A stretch of 64,000 nucleotides of DNA from the NCBI RefSeq assembly GCF_001968835.1, contig NZ_MRDE01000072.1, positions 1-64,000 on the forward strand, given 5' to 3'. Positions 20,954 to 29,053 of this stretch are shown in pieces. This DNA is from Tersicoccus phoenicis. GTDB lineage: Bacteria; Actinomycetota; Actinomycetes; Actinomycetales; Micrococcaceae. Below the pieces are notes generated by a model. It made no database searches. It saw only the letters and a list, made by a program, of their open reading frames with translations, and was not told where the DNA came from. The first letter of the stretch is position 1. Each line of letters begins with the position of its first letter. The position numbers and the translations under genes were made by a program.

Positions 20954-22308
20954 GGGCGGGCTCCTTCACGGCGATCGGGGTCGGCACTGGACGGGTCGGG
21001 GCTCGACGGGTCGGGGCTCGACGGGTCGGGGCTGGACGGGTCGGAGCTGGACGGGTCGGAGCTCGACGGGTCGGGGCTCGACGGCTCGGGGGTGAGGATG
21101 GCGGGCACGCGCAGGCGGCTGGATCCGCGCACCGGCACGGAGCGGCGCGGGCGTTCGGGGCGGTCGGCCGGACCGGGGCGTTCCTGGGTGTCGATCTGCG
21201 GCAACCGGACGGTGAACGTGGATCCGTGACCGACGCGCGACCACACGCCGACCTCCCCGCCGTGCCGGGCGATGACGTGCTTGACGATGCTCAGGCCGAG
21301 ACCGGTGCCTCCGGTCGCCCGCGACCGCGCCGCGTCGATGCGGTAGAACCGCTCAAAGATGCGGTCCTGCTCGTCCGCCGGGATCCCGGGCCCCTGGTCG
21401 GAGACGGAGACGAGGGCGACGTCGTCGCGCGACCGCAGCCCCACGCCGACCTTCGTCCCGGGCGGGGAGTACCGGATGGCGTTGTCGATGAGGTTCCGGA
21501 ACGCGGTCATCAGCAGGTCGGCGTCGCCGTGCACCGCCCGCTCCACCCGGCCCCCGACGTCGACCCGGATCTGCCGGGCGTCGGCGGCGAGCCGGTTCCG
21601 GTCCACCGCCTCGGCGATCACCGCGTTGATGTCGACGATCGAGCCGGCGGAGACGACGTCGGCGCTCTGCAGGCGGGACAGCTCGATGATGTCCTGGACC
21701 AGGGAGCTGAGCCGGCCGGACTCGCGGTGGATCCGGCCCGCGAACCGGCGCACCGCCTCCTCGTCGTCGGCGGCGTCGTCGAGCGCCTCGGAGAGCAGGG
21801 AGATCGCGCCCACCGGGGTCTTCAGCTCGTGAGAGACGTTGGCGACGAAGTCGTTGCGCACCTGTTCCGTGCGGATGATCTCGGTGCGGTCGTCCGCAAG
21901 GATGAGACAGTACTCGGCCCCGAGGGGGGCGACCCGCACCTGGACGATGCTGGTCGACTCCCCGAGCGGGCCCCGGGAGAGTTCGAACTGGCGTTCCTCG
22001 ATCACCCCGTCCTGCCGCACGCGCGCCACGATGGCCAGGATCTCCTGATGCACGACGGTGTGCCCGCGGACCAGACCGTGGGCGTAGGCGGCGGGGCTGG
22101 CCCGCACGACGCCGTCGACGTCGTCGACCACGATGAACGCCATGCCCAGCACCGAGAGCACCTCCAGGGCGCCGTCCGGCAGGGCCGGTTCGTCGACGTC
22201 CACGACGGACCGCCGACTGCGGCCGCTGAACCGGTACGCCAACAGACCGACGGCGCCGAGCGCCAGCCCGACCACGCCGCCGCCGACCGCAAGCACCACC
22301 GGATCCAC
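20950..22308 (-). CDS. senX3: sensor histidine kinase SenX3
   Basis: The 452-residue membrane kinase has an N-terminal hydrophobic segment (residues ~4-26), a PAS-like domain (AFIVVDDVDGVVRASPAAYAHGL), a HisKA domain with phospho-His near 160 in NVSHELKTPVGAI, and an HATPase domain with FRNLIDNAIRYSPPG, SVSDQGPGIP and GTGLGLSIVKHV. It should phosphorylate RegX3 and be held in check by PhoU/Pst when phosphate is ample. The C terminus carries about seven five-residue (P)SS(P/S)D repeats not typical of SenX3. Confidence 0.93.
   Translation of the reverse strand: MDPVVLAVGGGVVGLALGAVGLLAYRFSGRSRRSVVDVDEPALPDGALEVLSVLGMAFIVVDDVDGVVRASPAAYAHGLVRGHTVVHQEILAIVARVRQDGVIEERQFELSRGPLGESTSIVQVRVAPLGAEYCLILADDRTEIIRTEQVRNDFVANVSHELKTPVGAISLLSEALDDAADDEEAVRRFAGRIHRESGRLSSLVQDIIELSRLQSADVVSAGSIVDINAVIAEAVDRNRLAADARQIRVDVGGRVERAVHGDADLLMTAFRNLIDNAIRYSPPGTKVGVGLRSRDDVALVSVSDQGPGIPADEQDRIFERFYRIDAARSRATGGTGLGLSIVKHVIARHGGEVGVWSRVGHGSTFTVRLPQIDTQERPGPADRPERPRRSVPVRGSSRLRVPAILTPEPSSPDPSSSDPSSSDPSSPDPSSPDPSSPDPSSADPDRREGARP
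20986..21091. repeat. 15-bp tandem repeat in the senX3 3' end
   Basis: About seven head-to-tail copies of a GACGGGTCGGGGCTC-like unit. They encode a Ser/Asp/Pro pentapeptide repeat at the SenX3 C terminus; unit length keeps the frame. Confidence 0.85.
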
Positions 22309-22368
22309 GCGCTCAGTCTAGGCACGGCACGGTTCGTGCTCGTGTCCCTCCGCCACCACCGCCGGGCC

Positions 22369-22412
22369 GTTCAGCTAACGTTCATCTCAGCAGCGATTCT
22401 CGTTCACACCCG
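22369..22412. promoter_or_regulatory. PHO-box-like 11-nt direct repeats, senX3/phoU
   Basis: Four 11-nt units stand in register: GTTCAGCTAAC, GTTCATCTCAG, CAGCGATTCTC (degenerate) and GTTCACACCCG. Eleven-nt GTTCA repeats are the known binding form of phosphate-response regulators such as PhoP in Streptomyces. The position between senX3 and phoU fits autoregulation by RegX3 or a PhoP homologue. Confidence 0.6.
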
Positions 22413-22518
22413 ACTGCGACGCTGCTGGCTGGTGTTCTGCCGATCGCCCGGGCGACGGCCCGGGGACGAAACGGACGACGGCGGGACGGGACGACGGGTC
22501 ATCACGAGAGGACGCCAC

Positions 22519-23199
22519 GTGCGCAAGGTTTTCCAGGCAGAGCTGCATCAGGTGGGCGACGAGCTGATCCAGATCGCGACGCTCGTGCGGGCGGCGGTCG
22601 AGAAGGCCGCCACCGCGTTCGAGAACGCCGACGTCGAACTCGCCGAGGACGTCATCACGGCCGACGCGCGGATCGACTTCCTGCAGACCGAGCTCGACGA
22701 GCGGGCCATCGACATCCTGGCCCGGCAGGGCCCGGTGGCCAGCGATCTGCGGATGATCGTCGGCGCCCTGCGGATGAGCACGTCGCTGGAGCGGATGGGG
22801 GACCTGGCCCGGCACATCGCCCAGCTGGCCCGGCTGCGCTACCCGCGCCCGGTGGCGGCGGACAGCCTGGTGGCGACGTTCGAGGAGATGGCCCGGCTCG
22901 ACACCGACATCGCCGGCGCCGTCGTCGAGCTGCTCGACACCCGGGACCTCACCCACGCCACCCGGATCCAGCAGTTGAAGACCCGGATCAACGAGCTGCA
23001 CCGCAGCGTGTTCGACGCCGTGGCCGGCCCGGACTGGCAGGAGTCGTCGGCGCGGACCGCCGACGTCGTACTCGCCAGCCGCTATTTCGAACGCTTCGCC
23101 GACCATGGCGTCTCCGTCTCCCGCAAGGTCACCTACCTGGTGACGGGCGAGTGGGACCCCGACGCACTGGAAGGACGGGTCGGCGCCGACGACGCCTGA
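22519..23199 (+). CDS. phoU: phosphate signalling protein PhoU
   Basis: PhoU couples the Pst phosphate transporter to the SenX3-type kinase and represses signalling when phosphate is plentiful. The 226-residue protein is all helical with two PhoU repeats: FQAELHQVGDELIQIATLV, then MIVGALRMSTSLERMGDLARHIA and, in the second half, VVLASRYFERFADHGVSVS. The GTG start at 22519 follows GAGAGG. Pst genes are not in the window. Confidence 0.94.
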   Translation: MRKVFQAELHQVGDELIQIATLVRAAVEKAATAFENADVELAEDVITADARIDFLQTELDERAIDILARQGPVASDLRMIVGALRMSTSLERMGDLARHIAQLARLRYPRPVAADSLVATFEEMARLDTDIAGAVVELLDTRDLTHATRIQQLKTRINELHRSVFDAVAGPDWQESSARTADVVLASRYFERFADHGVSVSRKVTYLVTGEWDPDALEGRVGADDA

Positions 23200-23217
23200 C
23201 CCGGTGCGCTGACGCGC

Positions 23218-23248
23218 AGGGCCCCCGGACGGTTCGTCCGGGGGCCCT
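23218..23248. terminator. bidirectional terminator, phoU/gpmA
   Basis: A perfect 13-bp stem (AGGGCCCCCGGAC with its complement) and a GGTTC loop lie between the convergent phoU and gpmA stops. Confidence 0.8.
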
Positions 23249-23271
23249 CGTGGTCCTTCCGCGCGTTCGGC

Positions 23272-24021
23272 CTACTTCTTCCGGCCCTGGTTCGCAACGG
23301 CCTGGATGGCCTCCGCCGCGGCGTCGGGGTCGAGGTAGGTGCCGCCCGGCTCGACCGGCCGCAAGTCCTCGTCCAGCTCGTAGTGCAGCGGGATGCCGGT
23401 GGGGATGTTCAGGCCGGCGATGTCGTCGTCGCTGATCCCGTCCAGGTGCTTGACCATGGCGCGCAGGGAGTTGCCGTGCGCGGTGACGAGCACCTTCTTC
23501 CCGGCTCGCAGGTCCGCGCTGATGTCGGACTCCCAGTAGGGCATCAGCCGTTCGAGGACGTCCTTGAGGCACTCGGTGCGCGGCATCTCCGCGCCGAGGT
23601 CGGCGTACCGGGGGTCGTGCGCCTGGCTGAACTGGTCGTCGTCGGCGATCGGCGGCGGCGGGGTGTCGTACGACCGGCGCCACAGCATGAACTGGTCCTC
23701 GCCGAACTCGGCGAGGGTCTGCGCCTTGTCCTTGCCCTGCAGCGCCCCGTAGTGCCGCTCGTTGAGCCGCCAGTCCCGCTTGACGGGGATCCACAGCCGG
23801 TCCGCGACGTCCAGCGCGAGGTCGGCGGTGATGATCGCGCGGCGCAGCAGCGAGGTGTAGAGGACGTCCGGCAGCAGCCCGCGCTGCGCCAGCAGCTCCC
23901 CGCCTTGGACGGCCTCGGTGCGTCCCAGGTCGGTGAGCGGGACATCCACCCAGCCGGTGAAGAAGTTCTTCTCGTTCCAGTCGCTCTGCCCGTGACGAAG
24001 CAGGATCAGCGTGTACGTCAT
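23272..24021 (-). CDS. gpmA: 2,3-bisphosphoglycerate-dependent phosphoglycerate mutase
   Basis: GpmA interconverts 3- and 2-phosphoglycerate in glycolysis and gluconeogenesis. The 249-residue protein has the phospho-His motif [18 protein letters not shown] (His10), [14 protein letters not shown], and the second His in [15 protein letters not shown], followed by [14 protein letters not shown]. The ATG at 24021 gives the family N terminus; an in-frame ATG 12 codons upstream is less likely. Confidence 0.96.
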   Translation of the reverse strand: MTYTLILLRHGQSDWNEKNFFTGWVDVPLTDLGRTEAVQGGELLAQRGLLPDVLYTSLLRRAIITADLALDVADRLWIPVKRDWRLNERHYGALQGKDKAQTLAEFGEDQFMLWRRSYDTPPPPIADDDQFSQAHDPRYADLGAEMPRTECLKDVLERLMPYWESDISADLRAGKKVLVTAHGNSLRAMVKHLDGISDDDIAGLNIPTGIPLHYELDEDLRPVEPGGTYLDPDAAAEAIQAVANQGRKK

Positions 24022-24194
24022 GGCACTCAGTCTGCCCCACGGCGTGGACGGCGCCAATCGTCACCCGCCTGTGGCATCGGTCACCCGTGGCGTCGGGCGT
24101 CCCCGAGGCCCGCGCAGGGTACCGAGGTGCGCAGCAGGCCGGTCGGGACCATCACCAGGGGCACCACCGGCCTTCGCCGGTCAGGCGAGTCGGG

Positions 24195-24533
24195 TCACCA
24201 GGGCCCGTACGGGCCGGTGTTGCCCGTGGTCCCGCGCACGGACTTCAGGGCCGGCCGCACGTCGGCGAGGTACACGCACGCCGCCGTCACGGCGATCAAC
24301 TGCAGGAAGATCGGCAGCAGTCCCAGACCGATGGGCGGCGGGAGGGCGAGGAACCCGCCGGCTGCGGCGGCTCCGGTCACGCCCAGCCAGAAGCTCTTGG
24401 TCCGCTTGAAGGCCCGCTGGAAGTCGGTGGTCTTGTTACGCGCACAGTCGATCAACGCCCACAACTCGATGACGAAGGCGACGAGCGAGAGGATGACGAA
24501 GAGGATCGTCTGGGACCACGCGATGAGAGCCAC
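24195..24533 (-). CDS. DUF2516-type small membrane protein
   Basis: The 112-residue protein has three or four hydrophobic helices: an N-terminal one (ILFVILSLVAFVIELWALID), then SFWLGVTGAAAAGGFLAL and IFLQLIAVTAACVYLADVRP. The pattern matches the actinobacterial DUF2516 family, for which no function is established. It ends in a Gly/Pro tail. Neighbours (gpmA downstream on the same strand, the PLP enzyme upstream) give no functional hint. Confidence 0.75.
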   Translation of the reverse strand: MALIAWSQTILFVILSLVAFVIELWALIDCARNKTTDFQRAFKRTKSFWLGVTGAAAAGGFLALPPPIGLGLLPIFLQLIAVTAACVYLADVRPALKSVRGTTGNTGPYGPW

Positions 24534-24579
24534 GGGCCCAGTGTATCGGGCGGACCCGACGCCGCGCCGGGAACCGCCC

Positions 24580-24641
24580 GCGTCGAGTCCGGTCGAGTCG
24601 GTCGCCCGGTCGGCGTCGAGTCCGGTCGCCCGGTCGGCGTC
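24580..24641. repeat. 24-bp direct repeat at the PLP gene 3' end
   Basis: GTCGCCCGGTCGGCGTC recurs 24 bases apart (24601 and 24625), with further partial copies of CGTCGAGTCCGGTCG upstream. It fills the short gap after the Cys/Met PLP gene. Confidence 0.5.
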
Positions 24642-25845
24642 AGGCGAGTGCCTGGACCAGATCGGCCCAGAGGTCCTCGGCGTTCTCGATCCCCACCGAG
24701 AGACGGAGCAGGTTACCCGGCACGGTCAGGGCCTCGGTCGGGTGCCGGCGTCGCCGTTCGATCAGGGACTCGACGCCTCCGAGCGACGTCGCCGGTATCC
24801 ACAGCCGGACCCGCTCGGTCAGCTGCTCCGCCGCGAACGTCCCGGCGGCGACCTCGAAGGCGAGGATCGAACCGAACCCGCCCATCTGGGTCTCCGCGCG
24901 GGCGTGTCCGGGATCGTCGGGCAGGCCCGGGTAGCGCACCCGACTGACCGCCGGGTGCTCGGCGAGCCGGGCCGCGAGCAGGCGCGCCGTCGCCTCGGAC
25001 CGCTCCAGCCGGATCGCGAGGGTCCGCAGCCCCCGCAACGCCAGCCAGGCCTCGACCGAACCGGCGATCGCACCCCGCGTCGTCCGCGTCCGCCACAGCC
25101 GGGCGCGCAGTTCGACGTCGGAGGTGACCACGGCGCCGAGGATCACGTCCGAGTGCCCGGCGAGGTATTTGGTCACCGAGTGCACGACGACGTCGACGTC
25201 GAGGTCGAGGGGCCGCTGCAGCAGGGGGGTGCAGAAGGTGTTGTCGGCGACGACGAGTGCGCCGGCGTCGTGCGCCGCCCGGGTCAGGACCGCGATCTCG
25301 GCGATCTCCATCATCGGGTTGGTCGGGCTCTCCAGCCACAGCATCGCGGCTCCGGGCAGCGCCGCGATCACCGCGGCGGTGTCGGCGACGTCCACCTCCA
25401 CGACGGAGAGCTGGCCGCGGGACTCCGCCTCGTGCGCCGCGACGAGGCTGCCCTGGTAGCTGTGCCGCGGGATGACCAGCGTGCCTCCGGGCGGTAGCAG
25501 GCTGAGCGCCGCGTCGACGGCGGCCATCCCGGAGGAGAACAACAGTGCCGGCAGGGAGGCGTGCTCGAGTTGGCCGAGGGCCTCCTCGAACGGCTCCCAG
25601 CTCGGATTCTCGGACCGGCCGTAGGAACGGCGCCCGGGTTGCACCGGGCCGACGGAGTGGTACGTCGACGAGAGCACGATCGGCGGGTTGACCGGCGCCT
25701 CCTCGACCCGACCGGGTCGGCCGGCGGCGACGACGAGGGTGTCCGGGGCGAACGCCGGGTGGCCGTCCTTGCCGCTCCCCTCTTCTGCGGGCGTCGCGGG
25801 GCGCTGGGGTTCTTCCGGTAGTGGCTGCGGGGTGCGGTCGGTCAT
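24640..25845 (-). CDS. cystathionine gamma-synthase/lyase family PLP enzyme
   Basis: The 401-residue fold-type I enzyme of Cys/Met metabolism has YGRSENPSWEPFEEALGQLE near the N terminus, a PLP-stacking region in LLFSSGMAAVDAALSLL, the cofactor Asp in LVVADNTFCTPLLQRPL, and the Schiff-base lysine Lys226 in SVTKYLAGHSD. It could form cystathionine (MetB), cleave it (MetC/CGL) or act in sulfhydrylation; sequence alone does not decide. A polar 40-residue N-terminal tail is unusual for the family. Confidence 0.85.
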   Translation of the reverse strand: MTDRTPQPLPEEPQRPATPAEEGSGKDGHPAFAPDTLVVAAGRPGRVEEAPVNPPIVLSSTYHSVGPVQPGRRSYGRSENPSWEPFEEALGQLEHASLPALLFSSGMAAVDAALSLLPPGGTLVIPRHSYQGSLVAAHEAESRGQLSVVEVDVADTAAVIAALPGAAMLWLESPTNPMMEIAEIAVLTRAAHDAGALVVADNTFCTPLLQRPLDLDVDVVVHSVTKYLAGHSDVILGAVVTSDVELRARLWRTRTTRGAIAGSVEAWLALRGLRTLAIRLERSEATARLLAARLAEHPAVSRVRYPGLPDDPGHARAETQMGGFGSILAFEVAAGTFAAEQLTERVRLWIPATSLGGVESLIERRRRHPTEALTVPGNLLRLSVGIENAEDLWADLVQALA

Positions 25846-25999
25846 GCCCGTCAGCCTAGACGTGCCCTGGTCACGTCACGCCTTCCTCCGCGTGACATAG
25901 CCACTTCTGCCCGGGAACCGTACTCAAAGAGCCTCCTGCTCGGGCGCGAGCAGCTGACTCACCGCGATCACCGTGCCGGACGCCGTCCCGCGGCCTGCC

Positions 26000-26794
26000 C
26001 TACCGGCGGATGAGTTTGTGCGGGGCGGCCTGCGCCACGGGCTTGACGGTGACCAGGTCCAGGTTGACGTGGTGCGGAAGGGTGACGGCAAAGGCGCACA
26101 CCTGCGCGACGTCGTCGCTGGTCAGCGGCTTATCGACACCCTCATACACGGCGTCCGCGGCCGCGGCGTCGCCCCCGAGCCGGTTGAGGGAGAACTCGGG
26201 AGTGCGCACGAGCCCGGGGGCGATCTCGATCACCCGGACGTTGTGCTCGGCCTCCTCCAGCCGGAGGGCCTCGGTCATGGCGTGCTCGGCGAACTTCGCC
26301 GCGTTGTACCCGGCGCCGCCCTCGTAGGCGCGCTGCGCGGCCAGCGACGTCAGGTTCAGCACCGTGCCCTCCCCGTTCGTCCGCAGCGCCGGTAGGAACG
26401 CCCGCGTCAGTCGCATGGTGCCGAGGACGTTGACCTCGTACATCCAGGCCCAGTCCTCGTCCGTCGCGTCGGCGACCGGGTCGGTGCCGCGGGCGCCGCC
26501 GGAGATGTTCAGCAGCGCATCGACGCGGCCCTGCTCGGCCAGCACCCGGTCCCGCAGGCCGGTCACCGCGGCCTCGACCGTGATGTCGCACGCGGCGGCG
26601 ATCACGCCGGTCTCCTCCGCGAGCGCGGTCAGCCGGTCCTGGCGGCGGGCGACGGCGTACACGGTCCAGCCCGCCTGACGCAGCCGGCGGGCGGTCGCCT
26701 CACCGATGCCGGTGGAGGCGCCGGTGACGACGGCGACCGGAGCGGAGGTGCGCGCGGACGGTGCGGGTTGTGGGTGCGCGGTGCTCTCGATCAT
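26000..26794 (-). CDS. short-chain dehydrogenase/reductase, YdfG-like
   Basis: The 264-residue classical SDR has the NADP(H) motif VTGASTGIGEATARRL near residue 25, an Arg-rich dinucleotide pocket (AVARRQDRL) that favours NADP, the NISGG segment and the catalytic YxxxK in GYNAAKFAEHAM. It resembles serine/3-hydroxy-acid dehydrogenases (YdfG type). The substrate is not predicted by its neighbours. The 154-nt gap upstream of its stop holds no gene. Confidence 0.8.
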   Translation of the reverse strand: MIESTAHPQPAPSARTSAPVAVVTGASTGIGEATARRLRQAGWTVYAVARRQDRLTALAEETGVIAAACDITVEAAVTGLRDRVLAEQGRVDALLNISGGARGTDPVADATDEDWAWMYEVNVLGTMRLTRAFLPALRTNGEGTVLNLTSLAAQRAYEGGAGYNAAKFAEHAMTEALRLEEAEHNVRVIEIAPGLVRTPEFSLNRLGGDAAAADAVYEGVDKPLTSDDVAQVCAFAVTLPHHVNLDLVTVKPVAQAAPHKLIRR

Positions 26795-26885
26795 GGTCCT
26801 CAGCTAATCACGCGCCGGACGCACCTGTACCCGTGGGGCACACCCCAGCCCCACGATCCCTCTCCTGCCCTCCCTCCCCCTGCCC

Positions 26886-26948
26886 CGTTGAATATCGCCG
26901 ATCTGGGGTCAAACGGGCCCCGGAACACCAGAACGGCGATATTCAACG
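26886..26948. repeat. 15-bp perfect inverted repeat upstream of tmk
   Basis: CGTTGAATATCGCCG (26886-26900) and CGGCGATATTCAACG (26934-26948) are perfect complements separated by 33 nt; after one mismatch the stem continues for five more pairs (TCTGG/CCAGA). The arms have an AT-rich core unusual for this GC-rich region. It could be an operator, a large hairpin or a dispersed repeat element. The rest of the 257-nt SDR-tmk gap shows only the tmk -10 box. Confidence 0.75.
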
Positions 26949-27039
26949 CGAAGGAGCAGAGCGCGACGGTCCACGGAAGGGAGGAGGGGTGCAGCGGGCG
27001 ACGGGGAAGAACGCGGCGCGAACGGTCGGGGGCGGCCGA

Positions 27040-27051
27040 TACGCTGGATCC
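27040..27051 (+). promoter_or_regulatory. tmk promoter, probably leaderless
   Basis: TACGCT (27040-27045) is followed by six bases and the GTG start at 27052, the same geometry as at cysS. No Shine-Dalgarno is seen. Confidence 0.5.
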
Positions 27052-27906
27052 GTGAGCAGTACCGCGCCGGGCTCGAGCCCGGTTCCCTTCGCCGGCGAGG
27101 ATGGCCGCACCGACAACGACCCTGCCCCGGCGGGATCGATCGCGCCCGGACCGACACCGGTGGCACCGGGGGCAGCGCCGGAGGGGCGTGGCGTGTTCGT
27201 CGCGTTCGAGGGCGGCGACGGGGCCGGCAAGTCCACCCAGGTTCGACTGTTGGCCGACCGGCTGAGGACGGTCGGCCAACGGGTGCTGACCACGCGGGAG
27301 CCCGGGGGCACGCCCGTCGGTGAACGGCTGCGGGACCTGGTGCTCGAACCCGGCGACGCCGTCGTCGACCCGCGCACCGAGGCGTTGATCTTCGCGGCCG
27401 CCCGTGCCGCGCACGTCGAGCAGGTGATCCGGCCGGCCCTGACCGCGGGCCGCGCCGTCGTCACCGACCGCTACGTCGACTCCTCCGTCGCCTACCAAGG
27501 GGCCGGCCGCGGGCTCGGCATCGCCGACGTCGAGGCGATCAACGCGTGGGCGACGGGCGCGTTGCACCCGGACCTGACCGTGTTGCTCGACGTCGAACCC
27601 GAGGCCGGTCGGGACCGACGTGCCGACCGCGCCGCCGAGGACCGGATGGAAGCCGAGTCCGACGACTTCCACCGGCTGATCCGCCTGACCTTCCTGCAGC
27701 GTGCCGCCGCGGACCCGGTCCGGTACCTGGTCCTGGACGCCACCCTGCCCGTGGCCACGATCGCTCGGCGCGTGGCGGAGCGGGTGCTGACACTGGCCGA
27801 CGGACCACTTCCGGCCCTGTCGGAAGCCGGTACCGCCGCGGCCCCGGTCGCGGAGGAGAGGGCAGACGTCATCCTTGTACCCGAATCCGTGGCGGAGCAC
27901 CGGTGA
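27052..27906 (+). CDS. tmk: thymidylate kinase
   Basis: Tmk phosphorylates dTMP to dTDP. The 284-residue protein has a ~45-residue low-complexity N-terminal tail and then the kinase: VAFEGGDGAGKSTQ (P-loop), TTREPGGTPVGERLRDL, VVTDRYVDSSVAYQGAGRG (DRY motif) and a lid with DRRADRAAEDRME. A ~35-residue C-terminal tail is also extra; typical length is ~210. It overlaps holB by GTGA, the usual tmk-holB pairing. Confidence 0.93.
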   Translation: MSSTAPGSSPVPFAGEDGRTDNDPAPAGSIAPGPTPVAPGAAPEGRGVFVAFEGGDGAGKSTQVRLLADRLRTVGQRVLTTREPGGTPVGERLRDLVLEPGDAVVDPRTEALIFAAARAAHVEQVIRPALTAGRAVVTDRYVDSSVAYQGAGRGLGIADVEAINAWATGALHPDLTVLLDVEPEAGRDRRADRAAEDRMEAESDDFHRLIRLTFLQRAAADPVRYLVLDATLPVATIARRVAERVLTLADGPLPALSEAGTAAAPVAEERADVILVPESVAEHR

Positions 27907-29045
27907 GCGTCTGGGACGAGCTGCAGGGCCAGGCGCCCGTGGTCAGCGCCCTGCGCCGGGCCGCGGGACAGGCCGCTCCGACGCACGCGTGGCTCTTCAC
28001 CGGGCCGCCCGGTTCCGGCCGGTCCAACGCCGCCCGCGCGTTCGCCGCGGCCCTGCAGTGCGAACAGCCGGCCGTCGTCGACCGCGGCTGCGGACACTGC
28101 CGCGCCTGCCACACGGTGCTCGCCGGCACGCACGCCGACGTCACCCGGGTCGCCACCGACAAGGTGACGATCTCGATCGCCGAGGTCAGAGCGTTGATCG
28201 CCCGGGCGCAGGACAAACCGTCTTCGGGTCGGTGGCGGATCGTCGTCATCGAGGACGCCGATCGCATGGTGGAGCGGACCACGAACGTGCTGCTCAAAGC
28301 CATCGAGGAGCCGCCACCGCGGACGATCTGGATGTTCTGTGCGCCCAGCCCGGCCGACGTCATCGTCACCATCCGGTCCCGGTGCCGGCCCGTCGGACTG
28401 CGGATCCCGCCGGTGGACGACGTCGCCGCCCTGCTCACGCGGCGCGACGGCGTCGACGAGGACACCGCCCGCACGGTGGCGCGGATGGCGCAGAGCCACA
28501 TCGGTGTCGCCCGCCGGCTGGCGCGGGACCCTGCGACGCGGACGCGGCGGGACGAGATCGTCACCCTACCGCTGCGGCTGACGAACGTCAGCGGCGCGGT
28601 CCGTGCGGCCGGAACGCTGATGGAGGTCGCCCAGGCCGACGCCGAGGCGGCGAGCGCCGCCCGGAACGCCGCGGAGAAGGCCGAGCTGCTCACCGCCCTG
28701 GGCCTGGCCGACGAGGGCAAGGTCCCACCCGCCGTCCGCTCCCAGCTCAAGCACCTGGCGGACGAGCAGAAGCGACGCGCCACCCGCAGTCAACGGGACG
28801 CCCTGGATCGGGCGATGACCGACCTGACCACCTTCTACCGGGACGTGCTCGTCCTGCAGCTGGGCGCGCGCAGCGACCTCGTGAACGGTCACCTCGACGC
28901 CGCACTGCGGGACTTCGCTGCGGGCAGCTCGCCGGAGACGACGCTGCGCCGGATCGATGCGATCGCTGCGGCTCGCGAACGCCTGGCCGCCAACGTCGCC
29001 CCGCTGCTCGCTCTCGAGGCGATGACCGTCAGCCTGATCTCGTGA
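27903..29045 (+). CDS. holB: DNA polymerase III delta' subunit
   Basis: The delta' subunit is part of the clamp loader that opens the beta clamp. The 380-residue protein has a AAA+ N domain with GPPGSGRSN (Arg in place of the P-loop Lys), the zinc cysteines CGHCRACH, a Walker-B-like VVIEDADRM, and KAIEEPPPRTIWMFCA followed by the SRC-type sensor IRSRCRP. The Lys-to-Arg change fits delta', which is not an active ATPase. The GTG start overlaps the tmk stop. Confidence 0.92.
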   Translation: MSVWDELQGQAPVVSALRRAAGQAAPTHAWLFTGPPGSGRSNAARAFAAALQCEQPAVVDRGCGHCRACHTVLAGTHADVTRVATDKVTISIAEVRALIARAQDKPSSGRWRIVVIEDADRMVERTTNVLLKAIEEPPPRTIWMFCAPSPADVIVTIRSRCRPVGLRIPPVDDVAALLTRRDGVDEDTARTVARMAQSHIGVARRLARDPATRTRRDEIVTLPLRLTNVSGAVRAAGTLMEVAQADAEAASAARNAAEKAELLTALGLADEGKVPPAVRSQLKHLADEQKRRATRSQRDALDRAMTDLTTFYRDVLVLQLGARSDLVNGHLDAALRDFAAGSSPETTLRRIDAIAAARERLAANVAPLLALEAMTVSLIS

Positions 29046-29053
29046 GGATCCCG

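Noticed and set aside
20986-21091. Tandem repeats considered as a CRISPR array
   Set aside because: Units are contiguous 15-bp copies without spacers and encode a peptide repeat in SenX3.
26886-26948. Inverted repeat considered as a terminator
   Set aside because: It lies upstream of both flanking genes (SDR and tmk are divergent), so no transcript in the window ends there.
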